A stretch of DNA of 64,000 nucleotides from Daphnia pulex (lineage: Eukaryota; Arthropoda; Branchiopoda; Diplostraca; Daphniidae): the NCBI RefSeq assembly GCF_021134715.1, contig NC_060025.1, positions 1,922,001 to 1,986,000 on the forward strand, written 5' to 3'. The translations under genes were made by a program, and so were the position numbers. Under the pieces are notes generated by a model that saw nothing but the letters and a program-made list of their open reading frames with translations, did no database searches and was not told the origin of the DNA. This document shows, one piece after another, positions 61,269 through 64,000 of the stretch (positions within the stretch are counted from its first letter, which is position 1; each line of letters opens with the position of its first letter).

Positions 61269-63319
61269 TTGACGCGGTTCACAGACTGTAATTTTCTGAT
61301 GTCGACTATTCGTTGATCATCGCGCAGACTTTCTCTTCGTCATTGCAGTACATTTTCTGGGATATTCGTCGACGTTATCGATCAACGACCTTCTCTCTTT
61401 TTTTGATTGATTAAAAACAGATAAGATAAGAAAGTGTTGACAAACTACGTCAGTGGGTTTCTCTTAAAAACAAAAGCGTAATTAATACTAGAGGGGTAAT
61501 CATAGGGGGGTGGATGCTGGATGCAATAACGAAAACAAATTACGGGGAACTTTCTCATCAGCAGATTAAGTTAATTGATTCATTAGACAGCTGAAACTTA
61601 TACATACATACACACTAGCCCTGTAAATTTGTTTAACTTTCACTTGGCTATAATGATGGGTCGATGGACGCAGCTACATTTTCTTTGGCTAACAAAAACA
61701 AAACTGTCGAAAGAACAACGTTAAGCACATTAGTGCTGTTTGCTCAGCGACGAATTATGTACAAAGGCGAGAAAAGAGGCCCATCAATATTCTTATAATT
61801 AAACCACTGAGACATAGTGTGTGGAGAGAAAACACTACACGCGGTGTACATGGCGGCAAGTTCCCTAAAACAAAAAGGGGGGGATGCTTGGCATTCATCA
61901 ATTTGACACAAGATGGATCGATCGGCGCTCATTCCCAAACGATTTGCTTGGCACTGCTGGGTGTGTTGCGCAAAATTACCGAACACACACACACACACAC
62001 ACACACGGTGTGATGTAAATGCGACTCGCCTATAAGCACTTGAAAAAAAAAAAACACGGTTACAAAATAGCAAAAGTGCATAATCCCACAATTTTTGGCA
62101 TTCGCTCGTTCCGTGTTGGACACACACGGAAGAAAGTGGGCGGCGGCTACGGATGATTCATCGGATAAAACGAATTTTCTATCTAAAAATATACTTTGAT
62201 GGATTACAGTATTCAAGGGAAAGGAAATTAATGCGGAAAATTTGGCGCTTATATATTTAAAAAAAAAACGAAAATTTTTCAATAGGCACAGCTGTAAAAG
62301 CGTACCCAGAACACCATTCTTGTCTCGGCTCTTCAACTTTGTGCAGTACACAATAGACTTGTAAAAATCCTCAGACGCTTTTCACAGGAAAGCAATTTTC
62401 TGCGGTGATATATTTCAATACCCCACAGGGATAATCTAATAACAAACCTAGATTTTTTAAAAATATAGTATCTTTTAAAAAAACAAATTTCAATTTCCCC
62501 GTATCTCAACAAGTCAGCGACCAGTTGGGCGGCCTAACTTCAACTGTACATCAATCGATCGCGAGAAAAAATATCATTTCAGCAAATACACCTATATACG
62601 CAAACATGTCAGCAGAGAACAAACTAATTGAGTTAATAAAAAAAAAGTCGACTCAGACAAAGACCAGCGATTGAACCGCAACCAAGGAGATGCGTCAGCT
62701 CTTTCAACTCATTACTTTCGCCCTCTCAACTCAGCATTCCACCCACCAGGTTTGGTACAATCAAACAGTTTTTTTTTCTAGTACGGTCCAAACTCTGATT
62801 GGTTATCTTGAAATGTGGTACATCTCTCCTACAGCTGGTGATGAAGAAACTTTCTGGAGTGGAACAAGCAGTACGGGGAAAAGGCGATTTCCGCTTCAAA
62901 AAACCGCCAACAACATCCGACTAGGATCCACTAGAAAGGAGCTTACCATACGACACTTTTTGGGGGGATGGAGGGCTGGTGGCTGCTTTCGACGCGGCCT
63001 TTAGATGCATTCCCCAAGGAGGCAATCATCCAGTATAGGATCTTACATAAGAAATAATTGATGGGGAGAACCAGCGACGACGACCAAGCGGCCGGTTTTC
63101 GAATGCGCATCCTATACGATCTAAACCTAAATATTTCTCAACGGATAGAATTTTTTGAGGGGGATATTATTAAGGCCTTTTACATTCGGTTTACGGCGGA
63201 AGAAAAGGCCATATCGACATGCGCACTGCTGGGATATCTCTATCCGTCGCATCCGTACATGGAAAGGGAGGGGGTGGATAGCAGTAACAAGAATTTTGCT
63301 TCTTACGCGTTTGCTTCCG
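61269..63319. other. Upstream region of the right-edge GPCR
   Basis: Contains an AC microsatellite at about 61983-62006 and poly-A runs. An open frame at 62690-63004 begins with a plausible ATG but has no family signature and could be leader sequence. No confident exon. Confidence 0.35.
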
Positions 63320-63795
63320 ATGAGTTTGGTCAACTCAGTCGACACACAGCAATCGTCCTCGATGGATTATCCGTTGGATTTTCTCAGTGAGAATGGAACC
63401 GATTGGCCGGAATTGTCGACTCCGCCAACTTCCTGGTATCGTTACAATGTGTGGGTAAGTGGAGCTCTTTGCACAGCCTACGGCCTCGTCTTCTGCGCCG
63501 GCCTAATAGGTAAAAATATACAACATATTTAGACACCAAAATTGTTGACTTTTTCTTAAATTTTGGCTACATGCGCAAAATGTTCTAACTATGTCTTGTA
63601 AAGTGAGCACGTTTTATAATGGGATGTTGTTTTCTTTTTGGAAAGGCAATCTTCTGGTGGCTGTCGTCGTCCTTCGTGGAAGCCGAACAATGCGGAGATG
63701 TGTCACTAATTTGTTCCTAGTCAATTTGGCCTTTGCCGATTTATTGGTGGTCCTCGCCTGTTTGCCGTTCACTCTCGTCGCTCACCTGATCTACC
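63320..63795 (+). CDS. Peptide-type rhodopsin-family GPCR, 5' exons (3' truncated by window)
   Basis: Exons 63320-63509 and 63646-63795 join in frame (113 complete codons plus one base) and end at a canonical gtaagt donor; the rest lies beyond the window. ATG 63320 is chosen because it starts an extracellular N-terminus without signal peptide; a second ATG, MDYPLDFLSENG, is 14 codons later. The N-terminus has N-G-T glycosylation. TM1 is VWVSGALCTAYGLVFCAGLIGNLLVAVVVL with the conserved GN. The first cytoplasmic loop is RGSRTMRRCVTNLFLVNLA, and TM2 has the LAFADLLVV core with D2.50, then ACLPFTLVAHLIY. The MRRCVTN pattern and LPFTL are typical of neuropeptide receptors (CCK/orexin/SIFamide-like group). 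The ligand cannot be assigned from two helices. Confidence 0.78.
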
Positions 63796-64000
63796 GTAAG
63801 TGAGAGATACAAGATACTTTTTCTTCCGTGGGGCTGTCTAACAATGACAACACGCTAGCAAAACGGGAAGAATCGATCCGAACCCCTTTGGGCGTTCAAT
63901 TCCAACTAGAAACTTTACGGAGAGTGAACATTCTGTCTGCTAAGAAAAAGTCCCATCTCCCATCAAAAAGAAACAGCTAGAGCGAAGGGGAAAAGATGAG
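63796..64000 (+). other. Intron of the right-edge GPCR
   Basis: Begins with the donor gtaagt and runs to the window end without an acceptor that restores the frame. The next coding exon (TM3 onward) is outside. Confidence 0.6.

Noticed and set aside
61744-62127. 127-residue minus-strand open frame
   Set aside because: It includes the AC microsatellite translated as alternating Val-Cys, which marks it as spurious.

Overview
The window looks like nuclear DNA from a small-intron arthropod, most likely a cladoceran crustacean such as Daphnia. The reasons are very short GT-AG introns (about 60-80 bp in most housekeeping genes), GC-rich exons in AT-rich flanks, arthropod TATA and TCAGT-type initiators, and an invertebrate 5-HT7 receptor. 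The species name is an inference; the gene calls come from translation and exon joining by eye.

Layout. Positions 1-168 hold the 3' end of an unrecognised gene. Two tandem same-strand 5-HT7 serotonin receptor genes follow (6621-10765 and 18937-22529), both with three coding exons split at the same places. Between them lies a small unrecognised spliced gene (12127-13372). From 22.5 to 37 kb the sequence is mostly non-coding, with one weak multi-exon candidate (31072-36184).

From 37 to 48 kb is a compact housekeeping cluster. It holds a secreted DUF4874/DUF4832 protein (minus), JTB (plus), GSTCD (plus, only 61 bp after JTB), sialic acid synthase NANS (minus, tail-to-tail with GSTCD) and ribosomal protein S4 (plus, head-to-head with NANS). 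NANS makes the phosphorylated sialic acid precursor; RpS4 is a core 40S protein.

The most unusual part is 47.1-49.3 kb. Five related ~135-nt elements, one inside RpS4 intron 4 and four just downstream, share an H box, an ACA box and several conserved blocks. They look like a tandem family of H/ACA snoRNAs hosted in the introns of RpS4 and of a non-coding continuation.

From 50.3 kb on there is a small YSAP-repeat cuticle-like gene with a decayed neighbour copy, a fold-back array of a 15-bp motif, terminal-inverted-repeat elements, a ~504-bp hairpin-forming inverted repeat, a tRNA-like SINE remnant, a weak two-exon small gene and, at the right edge, the first two coding exons of a peptide-type rhodopsin-family GPCR that runs out of the window.
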